From Azospirillum brasilense (lineage in GTDB: Bacteria > Pseudomonadota > Alphaproteobacteria > Rickettsiales > UBA3002): a DNA stretch of 64,000 bases. A model generated the notes under the pieces. It made no database searches. It was not told the DNA's origin and was given only the letters and a program-made list of their open reading frames with translations. A program made the position numbers and the translations under genes. The stretch lies in the NCBI GenBank assembly GCA_003241645.1, contig QFOX01000003.1, forward strand, positions 14,757 to 78,756, read 5' to 3'. Below are positions 24,558-33,263 of the stretch, piece after piece. Positions within the stretch are counted from its first letter, which is position 1; each line of letters starts with the position of its first letter.

Positions 24558-25710
24558 GCCCGAAGCCGCCTTTGTAGGGCTGCACTTTCGCTACCAGCTT
24601 GCCGCTGAGCAATGCTTCCACATCGCGCCCATAGGCCTCGTAGCGCCAGCCATGGCTGAGATGGCTGTCGGCAAAGGCAAGCTTGCCGCGCACAATGGCT
24701 TCCAGTTCTTCTTTGTCCACCACCAGCCGCGGCACAAGGTGCTCTTCCTCGCAGCGCAGGCGCAGCAGCACCTTCAACTGGTCAAGGCAGGCTTCCTGCA
24801 CGGCCGACATGGGCTTCACGCGCTCTTCCGCCTGCGGCCAAGTTTCTTTCGGCTCCATGCGCGCGGTGTGCAGCGCCTCCACCAGCGAGGCCAGCGCGTC
24901 TTTGTTCAGTTGGCCCTGAATGCCGCGCAGCTCCAGCAGGTCATCCACGCTTTGCGGGGCCATGCCGGCGATCTGCACCACGAAATCATCCTTCAGCACG
25001 CGTTGGCGCGGCAGGTCGCGGCGCATGGCCTGCTGCTCGCGCCAGCGGGCGGTGGCGCGCAGCATCTGCAGATATTCCGGCGCGCGGCTTTTCACTTTCA
25101 GGCGCTTCCAGATATGGTCCACATCCACCCGGTAATGGGTGATGAGCGTCAGGTCCGCCATTTCTTCTTCGATCCACGGACCGCGGCCATCGGCGGCGAT
25201 GCGCTCTTCCAGCAATTCATACACTTTGCGCAGGTGGATCACATCGTCCAGCGCGTAGTCGATCTGGCGCTGGGTGAGGGGGCGGCGCGCCCAGTCGGTG
25301 AAGCGGCTGGCCTTATCCAGCTTCGCGCCCACCAGTTCGCTGACCAGCGTTTCGTAGCTGGCCGATTCGCCGAACCCGCACACCATGGCAGCGATTTGCG
25401 TGTCGTACATGGGCAGCGGTACGCGGCCCGAATCATGCACGAAAATCTCGATGTCCTGCTTGGCGGCATGGAACACTTTCAGCAGCCGCTCATCGGCGAA
25501 GGCTGCGTAGAGCGCGCTTAAGTCCATGCCTTCGGCCAGCGGGTCGATCGCCGCGGCCACTTTGCTGGTGGCCACCTGCATGAGGCACAGCTGCGGGAAG
25601 TAGGTGCGCTCGCGAATGAATTCGGTATCGACCGTGATGAAGCGTTCGTCGCCAAAGGTGGCGCAGAAGGCGGTGAGGTCTTCGGTGGTGGTAATGATGC
25701 GTGTTTCCAT
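24523..25710 (-). CDS. rnd: Ribonuclease D
   Basis: A 3'-5' exoribonuclease that trims tRNA precursors and other structured RNAs. At 395 aa it is a typical length. The DEDDy exonuclease motifs are VDTEFIRE (near 27-34), FHAAKQDIEIF and the YALDDVIHL motif with catalytic Tyr and Asp. One or two HRDC domains follow (about 205-285 and 300-380). The ATG opens on METRIITT. DUF167 lies upstream on the same strand with a 16-bp gap, so the two are probably cotranscribed. Confidence 0.97.
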   Translation of the reverse strand: METRIITTTEDLTAFCATFGDERFITVDTEFIRERTYFPQLCLMQVATSKVAAAIDPLAEGMDLSALYAAFADERLLKVFHAAKQDIEIFVHDSGRVPLPMYDTQIAAMVCGFGESASYETLVSELVGAKLDKASRFTDWARRPLTQRQIDYALDDVIHLRKVYELLEERIAADGRGPWIEEEMADLTLITHYRVDVDHIWKRLKVKSRAPEYLQMLRATARWREQQAMRRDLPRQRVLKDDFVVQIAGMAPQSVDDLLELRGIQGQLNKDALASLVEALHTARMEPKETWPQAEERVKPMSAVQEACLDQLKVLLRLRCEEEHLVPRLVVDKEELEAIVRGKLAFADSHLSHGWRYEAYGRDVEALLSGKLVAKVQPYKGGFGLIWSADLPKTA

Positions 25711-25726
25711 GGGCGCGGCTTACCAT

Positions 25727-25987
25727 TCAGCGCGGCCGGTAGGCAATGATTTTGTGGCGGCTGGCCACACCCTTTGTAATGCTCAGGCTGGATTTGGGCA
25801 GCCCGAACTGCGCCGCCAGCAGCGCAATCACCGCCGCGTTGGCCGCCCCATCCTCGGGCGCGGCGCGCACCTTCACCACCAGCGCACCCGCGGCGTTCAC
25901 GCCTTCTATGCCCTCGCGGCGCGTCTTGGGCGTGACGTTGAGGGCCAATTGTCCGGTCGAAAGCAGCAAATCTTTTGCATTTTCCAT
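25727..25987 (-). CDS. DUF167 (YggU) family protein
   Basis: An 86-aa protein with the DUF167 fold signature: LNVTPKTRREGIEGV, LVVKVRAAPEDGAANAAVI and KSSLSITKGVASRHKIIAY. These small proteins are widespread; the function is unknown and nucleic-acid binding has been suggested. The ATG (MENAKDLL) is the only Met near the family start. It is divergent from aspS with 47 bp between start codons, and rnd follows. Confidence 0.92.
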   Translation of the reverse strand: MENAKDLLLSTGQLALNVTPKTRREGIEGVNAAGALVVKVRAAPEDGAANAAVIALLAAQFGLPKSSLSITKGVASRHKIIAYRPR

Positions 25988-26034
25988 ACCCTCGGCTATA
26001 CCCTGCGGCCAAGAAATCCCAAAGGAATACCGCC

Positions 26035-27870
26035 ATGCACGCATACCGCACCCATACCTGCAACCAACTGCGCACCTCCGAGGTGGGGCAGGAGGTGAAA
26101 CTTTCCGGCTGGGTGCACCGCGTGCGCGACCATGGGCAGCTGGCCTTCCTTGACCTGCGCGACCATTACGGCATCACGCAGATCGTCGCCAGCACCGAGA
26201 GCGGCCTGTTCGAAGCGTTTGGCAAGCTGAAGCCCGAGTCCGTCGTCACCATCACCGGCACGGTGGTGGCCCGCGCGAAAGAGGCGGTGAACACCAACCT
26301 GCCAACCGGCGAGGTGGAAGTGGCGGTGGCCAGTCTGCATATCGAATCCGCGGCGCAAACCCTGCCCATGCAGGTGAACTCGGATGCGGAATTTCCTGAG
26401 GCAACGCGCCTGACCTACCGCTTCCTCGACCTCCGCCGCGAGAAGCTGCACAACAACATCGTGCTGCGCAGCAAGATCATCTCGAGCCTGCGCCGCCGCA
26501 TGACGGACCAGGGCTTCCTTGAATACCAGACGCCGATCCTCACCGCCTCGAGCCCCGAGGGCGCGCGCGATTACCTCGTGCCCAGCCGCGTGCACCCCGG
26601 CAAGTTCTACGCGCTGCCGCAGGCACCGCAAATGTTCAAGCAACTGCTGATGGTCTCCGGCTTCGACCGTTATTTCCAGATCGCGCCCTGCTTCCGCGAC
26701 GAGGACGCGCGCGCCGACCGCAGCCCCGGCGAATTCTACCAGCTCGACATCGAGATGAGCTTCGTGACGCAGGAAGACGTGTTCGCCGCCATCGAGCCTG
26801 TGCTGCACGGCGTGTTCACCGAATTCTCCGACTGGAAAGTGACCGACTACCCGTTCCCGCGCATCACCTATGACGAAGCCATGCGCAAATACGGCTCCGA
26901 CAAGCCGGACCTGCGCAACCCCATCGAGATCGCCGGTGCCTGCAGCATCTGGCGCGATTCGGAGTTCGCCATCTTCAAGCAGGTGCTGGCTGCGGGCGGT
27001 AAGATCCGCGCCATTCCGGCCCCCGGTTGCGCCGACAAACCGCGCAGCTTCTTCGACAACATGATCGAGTTCGCCAAATCGCATGGCGCGAAGGGCTTGG
27101 CATACATTGGCTTCGATGCGGACGGCACGCCCAAAGGCCCCATCGCGAAATTCCTGAGCCCCGAGAAGTTGGAAGAACTGAAGACGAAGGCCAAACTGAA
27201 CAATGGCGATGCGGTGTTCTTCACCAGCGGCCCGAAGCTGGAAGCCGAGACCATCGCCGGCAAGGTGCGCACCGAGGTGGCCAATCAGTTGGGCCTCATC
27301 AAGGAAGGCGAATACAAATTCTGCTGGATCGTGGATTTCCCCTACTTCGAGTGGAACGAGGACGAAGGCAAGATCGACTTCTCGCACAACCCGTTCTCCA
27401 TGCCGCAAGGCGGGATCGAGGCGCTGGAAGCCGCCAAAACGAAAGAGGAGCTGCTGGATATCAAAGCCTTCCAGTACGACATCGTGTGCAACGGGGTGGA
27501 GCTTTCCTCCGGCGCGATCCGTAACCACAAGCCGGAAGTGATGGTGAAGGCCTTCGAGATCGCGGGCTACACCCGCGCCGACGTGGAAGGCAAATTCGCT
27601 GCCCTGTTCAATGCGTTCCATTACGGCGCGCCGCCGCATGGTGGCCTCGCCCCGGGCGTGGACCGCATGGTGATGCTGCTGGCCAACGAGCCGAACATCC
27701 GCGAGGTGATTACCTTCCCCATGAACCAGCAGGCGCAGGATCTGCTGATGCAGGCCCCCAACGTGGCGACCGTGAAGGCGCTGCGCGAGCTGCACATCCA
27801 GCTTTCGCCGAAGGCCGTGGCCGCACTGGAAGAGGAAGCCGCCAAAAAAGCGGGTGAAGCGGCCGCCTGA
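26035..27870 (+). CDS. aspS: Aspartyl-tRNA synthetase
   Basis: A class II synthetase charging tRNA-Asp (in many alphaproteobacteria also tRNA-Asn, for GatCAB amidation). At 611 aa it is the bacterial long form: N-terminal OB-fold anticodon domain (VKLSGWVHRVRDHGQLAF), motif 2 region FRDEDARADRSPGEFYQLD, the GAD insertion (about 285-420) and motif 3 GLAPGVDRMVMLL. AAAGGA lies 8 nt before the ATG (MHAYRTHTC); an upstream in-frame ATG at 25975 has no homology. A CysQ-like gene follows. Confidence 0.98.
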   Translation: MHAYRTHTCNQLRTSEVGQEVKLSGWVHRVRDHGQLAFLDLRDHYGITQIVASTESGLFEAFGKLKPESVVTITGTVVARAKEAVNTNLPTGEVEVAVASLHIESAAQTLPMQVNSDAEFPEATRLTYRFLDLRREKLHNNIVLRSKIISSLRRRMTDQGFLEYQTPILTASSPEGARDYLVPSRVHPGKFYALPQAPQMFKQLLMVSGFDRYFQIAPCFRDEDARADRSPGEFYQLDIEMSFVTQEDVFAAIEPVLHGVFTEFSDWKVTDYPFPRITYDEAMRKYGSDKPDLRNPIEIAGACSIWRDSEFAIFKQVLAAGGKIRAIPAPGCADKPRSFFDNMIEFAKSHGAKGLAYIGFDADGTPKGPIAKFLSPEKLEELKTKAKLNNGDAVFFTSGPKLEAETIAGKVRTEVANQLGLIKEGEYKFCWIVDFPYFEWNEDEGKIDFSHNPFSMPQGGIEALEAAKTKEELLDIKAFQYDIVCNGVELSSGAIRNHKPEVMVKAFEIAGYTRADVEGKFAALFNAFHYGAPPHGGLAPGVDRMVMLLANEPNIREVITFPMNQQAQDLLMQAPNVATVKALRELHIQLSPKAVAALEEEAAKKAGEAAA

Positions 27871-27934
27871 CTTCACCAAAACGTCATATAACGTTGCGAT
27901 CGCTTTGCTAAGGTAGCGTGCATCAGGAGGATGC

Positions 27935-28897
27935 ATGATGCGCCGTAGCCCGTTGCCTGCCGATTTCTCGCCGCATGATCTCGTGGCCCTTGCCCGCGCG
28001 GCGGGCGATGCCATCCTGCAGGAATTATCGAACGCCGAAACCCTCGGCATCGAGCGCAAAAGCGATGACTCGCCCTTCACCCGGGCCGATCAGCGCGCCA
28101 ACGATATCGTGCTGGCGGGGTTAAAACGCCTGACGCCGGACATTCCCGTGCTGTCGGAAGAAGACCCGCCAGAGCACCAGCAATGGGTCATGCAGCAACC
28201 CACCTATTGGTGCGTCGACCCGCTCGACGGCACGCGCACCGCGGTCCAATATTCCAAGGGCTTCACCCATTACGATGGGTTTGGCACGTTGATCGGGCTG
28301 GTGCATCACGGGGTGCCCGTGTTCGGTGTGGCCCATTACCCGAATAATCGCATGACGCTGGACGATGGCACGCCCAGCGCGCCGGGTATCACCTATTTCA
28401 CCAGTGCCGACGGGGCGCTTGCCTATCGCCAGCTGGGCGATCAGGCGGCGCAGCCCATCCATACGCGCCCCTGCCTGACCAGCACCATGCGCGTGGCCGA
28501 AGGCTATGGCGGGCAACGCCTGCAGGCCCTTGGTGGCCTTGCGGTGCAGGGCAGCAGCGAGGTGGGCGGTTCGCGGCTGATCCGTGCGGCGGAAGCTTCG
28601 GTGCATGCCGGCTATACGGGGGGAAGCAAGGTCGCCTCCTTTGGGTTCTGGGACGTGGCCGCGCCCCACGCCATCCTGCGGGCGGCAGGGGGCGAACTGG
28701 TGACCCTGCCGAGTGATTTTGCGCAGCACCAGCAAGCAGGCGCACTGAAGAGCGGCGAAGCGCTGCGCTATGATGGGCGGCATTATGCCGCGGCCATGGG
28801 GCAGGGGAAACCCTACGTGCCATTGTGCGTGGGCGCGCACACAGATACCTTGCGTCGGTTGGGCTTGCCGGTTAGACAGGCCGGAATCGAAAGGTAA
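27935..28897 (+). CDS. Inositol-monophosphatase-family phosphatase (CysQ/HisN-like)
   Basis: A 320-aa Mg2+-dependent phosphatase of the FIG superfamily. Metal-site motifs are VLSEEDPP, WCVDPLDGTRTAV and the late FGFWDVAAPHAILRAAGG. The family covers inositol monophosphatase, histidinol-phosphatase and PAP phosphatase. The overall layout, with YSKGFTHYDGFGTLIGL, most resembles CysQ-type 3'(2'),5'-bisphosphate nucleotidases, but the substrate cannot be fixed. AGGAGG precedes two adjacent ATGs (27935 and 27938). Two small membrane-protein genes follow closely. Confidence 0.85.
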   Translation: MMRRSPLPADFSPHDLVALARAAGDAILQELSNAETLGIERKSDDSPFTRADQRANDIVLAGLKRLTPDIPVLSEEDPPEHQQWVMQQPTYWCVDPLDGTRTAVQYSKGFTHYDGFGTLIGLVHHGVPVFGVAHYPNNRMTLDDGTPSAPGITYFTSADGALAYRQLGDQAAQPIHTRPCLTSTMRVAEGYGGQRLQALGGLAVQGSSEVGGSRLIRAAEASVHAGYTGGSKVASFGFWDVAAPHAILRAAGGELVTLPSDFAQHQQAGALKSGEALRYDGRHYAAAMGQGKPYVPLCVGAHTDTLRRLGLPVRQAGIER

Positions 28898-28900
28898 CCC

Positions 28901-29149
28901 ATGCCCCCCCTTCCCACTATCGTCGGCTTTGCCGGTGTGTTCATCGTGCTGGTGGCCTATGCGCTGCTGGCCAGCGGCCGCCTGAGCAACGACGACATGC
29001 GCTACCCCGTGCTGAACATCGTCGGCACGCTCGGCATCGCTTATTCGCTGCTGTACCAGTGGAACCTGCCGAGCATGGTCACGCAGCTGATCTGGATCGC
29101 GGTAAGCATCATCGGCATGATGCGCATCGCACGTAAACGGATGCGCTGA
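28901..29149 (+). CDS. Small two/three-TM protein, CBU_0592-like, copy 1
   Basis: An 82-aa membrane protein with three hydrophobic segments (about 7-25, 37-54, 60-74). The sequence YPVLNIVGTLGIAYSLLYQWNLPS matches the CBU_0592-like small membrane domain (N-x2-G/L-x3 ... W-N-LP). Function unknown. It starts 3 bp after the phosphatase stop and is followed 1 bp later by a paralogue, so the three genes look like one operon. Confidence 0.82.
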   Translation: MPPLPTIVGFAGVFIVLVAYALLASGRLSNDDMRYPVLNIVGTLGIAYSLLYQWNLPSMVTQLIWIAVSIIGMMRIARKRMR

Positions 29150-29150
29150 G

Positions 29151-29393
29151 ATGGAACCCCTGTTCATTGCCATTGGCTTCATCGGCCCCATCCTGTTCCT
29201 GTGGGCTTACATCATGCTGTCGATCGGCGCGTGGCATGGCAACATGCTGAAGCCGCATGTGCTGAACCTGCTGGGTGCGCTTGCCGTGCTGGTGTCGCTC
29301 AGCGCGCAGTGGAACCTGCCCATGTGCGTGCTGGAAGTGTGCTGGGGCGCGGTGAGCCTCTACGGCATCTGGCGCGCGAAATTCCGCGCGTAA
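29151..29393 (+). CDS. Small membrane protein, CBU_0592-like, copy 2
   Basis: An 80-aa paralogue of the preceding gene: HVLNLLGALAVLVSLSAQWNLPM aligns with YPVLNIVGTLGIAYSLLYQWNLPS, and the last helix ends in a basic tail (WRAKFRA). It has three hydrophobic segments. The genes are 1 bp apart, so heteromeric assembly of the two products is plausible. It converges with secA, 37 bp away. Confidence 0.82.
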   Translation: MEPLFIAIGFIGPILFLWAYIMLSIGAWHGNMLKPHVLNLLGALAVLVSLSAQWNLPMCVLEVCWGAVSLYGIWRAKFRA

Positions 29394-29430
29394 CGATTCA
29401 TTCCACGAAGAAAGCCAAGGCGACGGCTGG

Positions 29431-32223
29431 CTAGGCCAGCGTGCCGTGGCAATGCTTGAACTTCTTGCCGGAACCGCACGGGCAGGGCTCGTTGCGCGCC
29501 ACTTTGCCCCAGCTGGCGGGGTCGGTGGCCACGCGGTCCTGCGGCTTCACATGCATGCGCAGCGTTTGCGCCGAAGCTTGCGGGGCTGCCTCGTCCATCT
29601 GCGCGGCGAGGGCGGGGTCCACGCGGCTTTCATGCATTTCCTGCTGCGGCTTCATGCGCATCAGCTCGTCGGAAAGCTCGACGCGGATCTGCACGCGCGA
29701 CAGGCGCGACACCACCACTTCGCGCAGGTGGTTCAGCATATGCTCGAACAGCGAGAAGGCTTCCTGCTTGTACTCGTTCAGCGGGTCGCGCTGCGCGTAC
29801 GCCCGCAGGTTAATGCCCTGACGCAAATGGTCGAGCGACAGCAGGTGGTCCTTCCACAGCTGGTCGAGCGTTTCCATCAGCACGCGTTTTTCGGCAATGG
29901 CAAAAATATCCGGCGGGAAGTTCGCGGCGCGCACCAGCATGTGCTCGCGCGTGGCGTTCTCCAGCCGTGCGAGGATCTCCTCGTCGGCAATGCCTTCCTC
30001 GGCGGCCCAATCGGCCACGGGCAGTTCCAGCCCGTAGATGCGCTTCACTTCGCTGGCGAGGCCTGCCACGTCCCACGCATCGGCGTAGCTGCCGGCGGGA
30101 ATGTGCGCGGCCACCAGCTGGGCGTTCACGTCGGCGCGCATGTCTTCGACGGTCTCGTGCACGTCGGTGAAATCCATCAGCTCCAGGCGCTGTTCATAGA
30201 TCACTTTGCGCTGGTCGTTCATCACGTCATCGAACTTCAGCAGCGTTTTGCGGATCTCGTAGTTGCGTTGCTCGACCTTGGTCTGCGCGCGCTCGATGGC
30301 CTTGTTCATCCACGGGTGGAAGATGGCTTCGTCCTCTTTCAGGCCAAGACGGGTCAGCGCCGCGTCGATGCGTTCGGAGCCGAAAATGCGCATCAGGTCG
30401 TCCTGCAGTGACAGGAAGAATTTCGACGCGCCGGGGTCACCCTGACGGCCCGAACGGCCGCGCAGCTGGTTATCGATGCGGCGCGATTCATGCCGCTCGG
30501 TACCAATCACGAACAGGCCGCCGGCGTTGCGCACGACTTCCTTGTCAGCTTCGACCTGCGAACGGATGCGCTCCTGCGCCACGGCGTCCAGCGCTTCTAC
30601 GCCTTTGTTCTCGGCCTCCTGCTTGATGAGCATGTCGGCGTTACCGCCAAGCATAATATCGGTGCCGCGGCCCGCCATGTTGGTGGCGATGGTGATGGCA
30701 CCGGGGCGGCCCGCCTGCGCAATGATCTGCGCTTCCTGTTCGTGGAAGCGGGCGTTGAGCACCTGATGCGGGATCTTCTCTTTCTTCAGCACAGCGGCGA
30801 AGGATTCGGATTTCTCGATGCTCACGGTGCCCACCAGCACAGGCTGGTTGCGCGCATGCGCTTCGGTGATGAGCTTGATCACCGCGCGGTCGCGCTCGGC
30901 GCTGGTGCGGTAGATCTCGTCGTCCATGTCCTGGCGCGCCACGGCACGGTGGGTGGGGATCTCGATCACTTCCAGCTTGTAGATGTCGTGGAACTCGCCC
31001 GCTTCGGTCATGGCGGTGCCGGTCATGCCCGCCAGTTTGGGGAACAGGCGGAAATAATTCTGGAACGTGATGCTTGCCAGCGTCTGGTTCTCGTTCTGGA
31101 TGGTGACTTTTTCTTTCGCTTCCAGCGCCTGGTGCAGGCCTTCGCTGTAGCGGCGGCCTTCCATCATGCGGCCGGTGAACTCATCGATGATGACCACCTT
31201 GTTGTTCTTCACGATGTAGTCGGTATCGCGCTTGAACAGCACATGCGCGCGCAGGGCCTGCTGCACATGGTGCACCACCGATACGTTCTCGATGTCATAG
31301 AGCCCGGCGCCTTCCGGCAGCAGGCCGTGTTCGGCCAGCAATTGCTCCATGAATGCCACGCCCGCCTCGGTGAGCGACGCGCTGCGCTGCTTCTCGTCAT
31401 GCTCGTAGAAATTGTTCGGCTCGTCGGGCTTGTTGGCGGCGGCCTTCTGCTGTGCCGTCAGCGTCGAGGGCACATGCGCAGCAAGCAGCGTGGGGATCAG
31501 GCGGTCCACCTTCATGTAGAGTTCGGAATTGTCTTCCGTGGGGCCCGAGATAATGAGCGGCGTGCGCGCCTCATCGATCAGGATGGAGTCCACCTCATCC
31601 ACGATGGCGTAGTTGAACGGGCGCTGCACCATGTCTTCGCGGCTGTATTTCATGTTGTCGCGCAGGTAGTCGAAGCCGTATTCGTTGTTGGTGCCGTAGG
31701 TGATGTCGCAGGCATAGGCGGCGCGGCGCTGGTCATCGTCCAGCCCATGCACGATCACGCCGACGCTGAGGCCGAGGAATTCGTGGATCTTACCCATCCA
31801 CGCGCTATCGCGCTGGGCGAGGTAGTCGTTCACGGTCACGATGTGCACGCCCTTGCCGGTGAGTGCGTTCAGGTAAGCGGGCAGGGTGGCCACCAGCGTT
31901 TTACCTTCGCCGGTCTTCATTTCCGAGATCATGCTCTTGTGCAGCACCAGCCCGCCAATGAGCTGTTCATCAAAGTGGCGCATGCCCAGCACGCGCTTGC
32001 CCGCTTCGCGCACCACGGCGAAGGCTTCCACGGTGAGTTTGTCGAGTGGGGTGCCATTGGCCAGCGCGGCCTTGAACGCATCCGTCTTGGCGCGAAGTTC
32101 GTCGTCGCTCAGTGCGCTGATCGTCGCTTCCAGCGCGTTGATCTCCTCCACCGTGCGGCGCAGGCTGGTGACAATGCGCTCGTTGGAGCTACCGAAGATT
32201 TTCTTGGCGATGTTGGAAAGCAT
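29431..32223 (-). CDS. secA: Preprotein translocase ATPase SecA
   Basis: The motor that drives unfolded preproteins through SecYEG. At 930 aa it has the typical layout: Walker A (MKTGEGKTLVATL), DEAD-like VDEVDSILIDEARTPL, the preprotein cross-linking domain, nucleotide-binding domain 2 with TNMAGRGTDI, helical scaffold and wing, and a C-terminal SEC-C zinc finger (NEPCPCGSGKKFKHCHG) that binds SecB or ribosomes. The ATG (MLSNIAKKIFG) matches the family; a GTG 6 nt upstream is not needed. It is divergent from the parvulin gene with 167 bp between starts. Confidence 0.99.
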   Translation of the reverse strand: MLSNIAKKIFGSSNERIVTSLRRTVEEINALEATISALSDDELRAKTDAFKAALANGTPLDKLTVEAFAVVREAGKRVLGMRHFDEQLIGGLVLHKSMISEMKTGEGKTLVATLPAYLNALTGKGVHIVTVNDYLAQRDSAWMGKIHEFLGLSVGVIVHGLDDDQRRAAYACDITYGTNNEYGFDYLRDNMKYSREDMVQRPFNYAIVDEVDSILIDEARTPLIISGPTEDNSELYMKVDRLIPTLLAAHVPSTLTAQQKAAANKPDEPNNFYEHDEKQRSASLTEAGVAFMEQLLAEHGLLPEGAGLYDIENVSVVHHVQQALRAHVLFKRDTDYIVKNNKVVIIDEFTGRMMEGRRYSEGLHQALEAKEKVTIQNENQTLASITFQNYFRLFPKLAGMTGTAMTEAGEFHDIYKLEVIEIPTHRAVARQDMDDEIYRTSAERDRAVIKLITEAHARNQPVLVGTVSIEKSESFAAVLKKEKIPHQVLNARFHEQEAQIIAQAGRPGAITIATNMAGRGTDIMLGGNADMLIKQEAENKGVEALDAVAQERIRSQVEADKEVVRNAGGLFVIGTERHESRRIDNQLRGRSGRQGDPGASKFFLSLQDDLMRIFGSERIDAALTRLGLKEDEAIFHPWMNKAIERAQTKVEQRNYEIRKTLLKFDDVMNDQRKVIYEQRLELMDFTDVHETVEDMRADVNAQLVAAHIPAGSYADAWDVAGLASEVKRIYGLELPVADWAAEEGIADEEILARLENATREHMLVRAANFPPDIFAIAEKRVLMETLDQLWKDHLLSLDHLRQGINLRAYAQRDPLNEYKQEAFSLFEHMLNHLREVVVSRLSRVQIRVELSDELMRMKPQQEMHESRVDPALAAQMDEAAPQASAQTLRMHVKPQDRVATDPASWGKVARNEPCPCGSGKKFKHCHGTLA

Positions 32224-32390
32224 GGTCACTACGTTTCGTTAAAGAATGGGTGCAATCGCGCGGATATAGGCGCTGGGCGGCACAGTGTCAATTATCCCCC
32301 GCGTGTTTTCCGCAGTTTCTATGGCTTGTCAGGGGGGTGGTTTTGTGGCAATCCCATGGCCAGCAAAACCCAAACCGAAGAAGGTTCCCC

Positions 32391-33263
32391 ATGCGTCGCC
32401 AACTCCTCGCCCTCGTTGCTGCTACTGCGCTTACCACCCTTGCAAGCCCTGTCTGGGCCGACGATTACGTGCTGATGAAGGTCAACAGCCAGGACGTGAC
32501 CAAGACCGAAGTGGACCGTATGTGGGCAGGCCTTTTCCCCGCCGGGCAGGCGCCTGAGCTGGAAGCCATGCAACCGCAAATGCGCGATAAGATCCTGCGC
32601 GGCGTGATGACCGAGCGCCTGCTGCTGGGCGAGGCCCTGAAGCAGGGCGTGGACAAGTCCGATGCGGTGGCGAAAGAACTGGAAGAAGTGAAGCGCAAGC
32701 TGGTGGTTCGCCACTTCCTTGAAGCCAAGACCTCCGACATCTCGGAAGCCGACCTGAAGCGCGAATACGAGACCATGGTCGCCAGCATGCGCGACCAGAA
32801 AGAAGTGCGCGCGCGCCATATCCTCGTGAGCACCGAAGCCGAAGCCAAGGACGTGAAGAAGAAGCTGGATGACGGCAAGAAGTTCGAGGACGTGGCCCGC
32901 GAATATTCGAAAGACCCCGGCAGCGCCAAGCAAGGTGGTGACCTCGGTTACTTCACCAAGGATAAAATGGTGAAACCCTTCGCCGATGCTGCGTTCAGCA
33001 TGAAAAAAGGCGCGGTTTCGGAGCCGGTGAAATCCCAGTTCGGCTGGCATGTGATCAAGGTCGAGGATAGCCGCCCGGTCACCATTCCCACCTACAATCA
33101 GGTGAAAGAGCAGCTGCGCGTGTCGCTGCAGGAGAAAAAGCTGAACGATTACATTCGTGGGCTCGTGAAAGACGCGGAAGTGAAAGTGTATGACGCCAAA
33201 GGCGAAGAACTGCCCTTCAGCAAAGACATTCCCGCTGAAAAAGACGCCGCGAAGAAAGACTAA
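32391..33263 (+). CDS. Periplasmic parvulin-type peptidyl-prolyl isomerase
   Basis: A 290-aa SurA/PrsA-like foldase. A signal peptide (1-23, cleavage after VWA) is followed by an N-terminal chaperone region (about 25-135) and one PpiC/rotamase domain (about 140-235: RARHILVSTEAEAKDV, GDLGYFTKDKMVKPFADAAF, FGWHVIKVED). The C-terminus is Lys/Glu/Asp-rich. It should assist folding of exported proteins and is divergent from secA, which fits an export role. AGAAGG precedes the ATG. Its TAA overlaps the ATG of argJ. Confidence 0.94.
   Translation: MRRQLLALVAATALTTLASPVWADDYVLMKVNSQDVTKTEVDRMWAGLFPAGQAPELEAMQPQMRDKILRGVMTERLLLGEALKQGVDKSDAVAKELEEVKRKLVVRHFLEAKTSDISEADLKREYETMVASMRDQKEVRARHILVSTEAEAKDVKKKLDDGKKFEDVAREYSKDPGSAKQGGDLGYFTKDKMVKPFADAAFSMKKGAVSEPVKSQFGWHVIKVEDSRPVTIPTYNQVKEQLRVSLQEKKLNDYIRGLVKDAEVKVYDAKGEELPFSKDIPAEKDAAKKD

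Noticed and set aside
30490..32475. A 661-codon plus-strand frame opposite secA
   Set aside because: Antisense to SecA codons, His/Val-rich and without family similarity.
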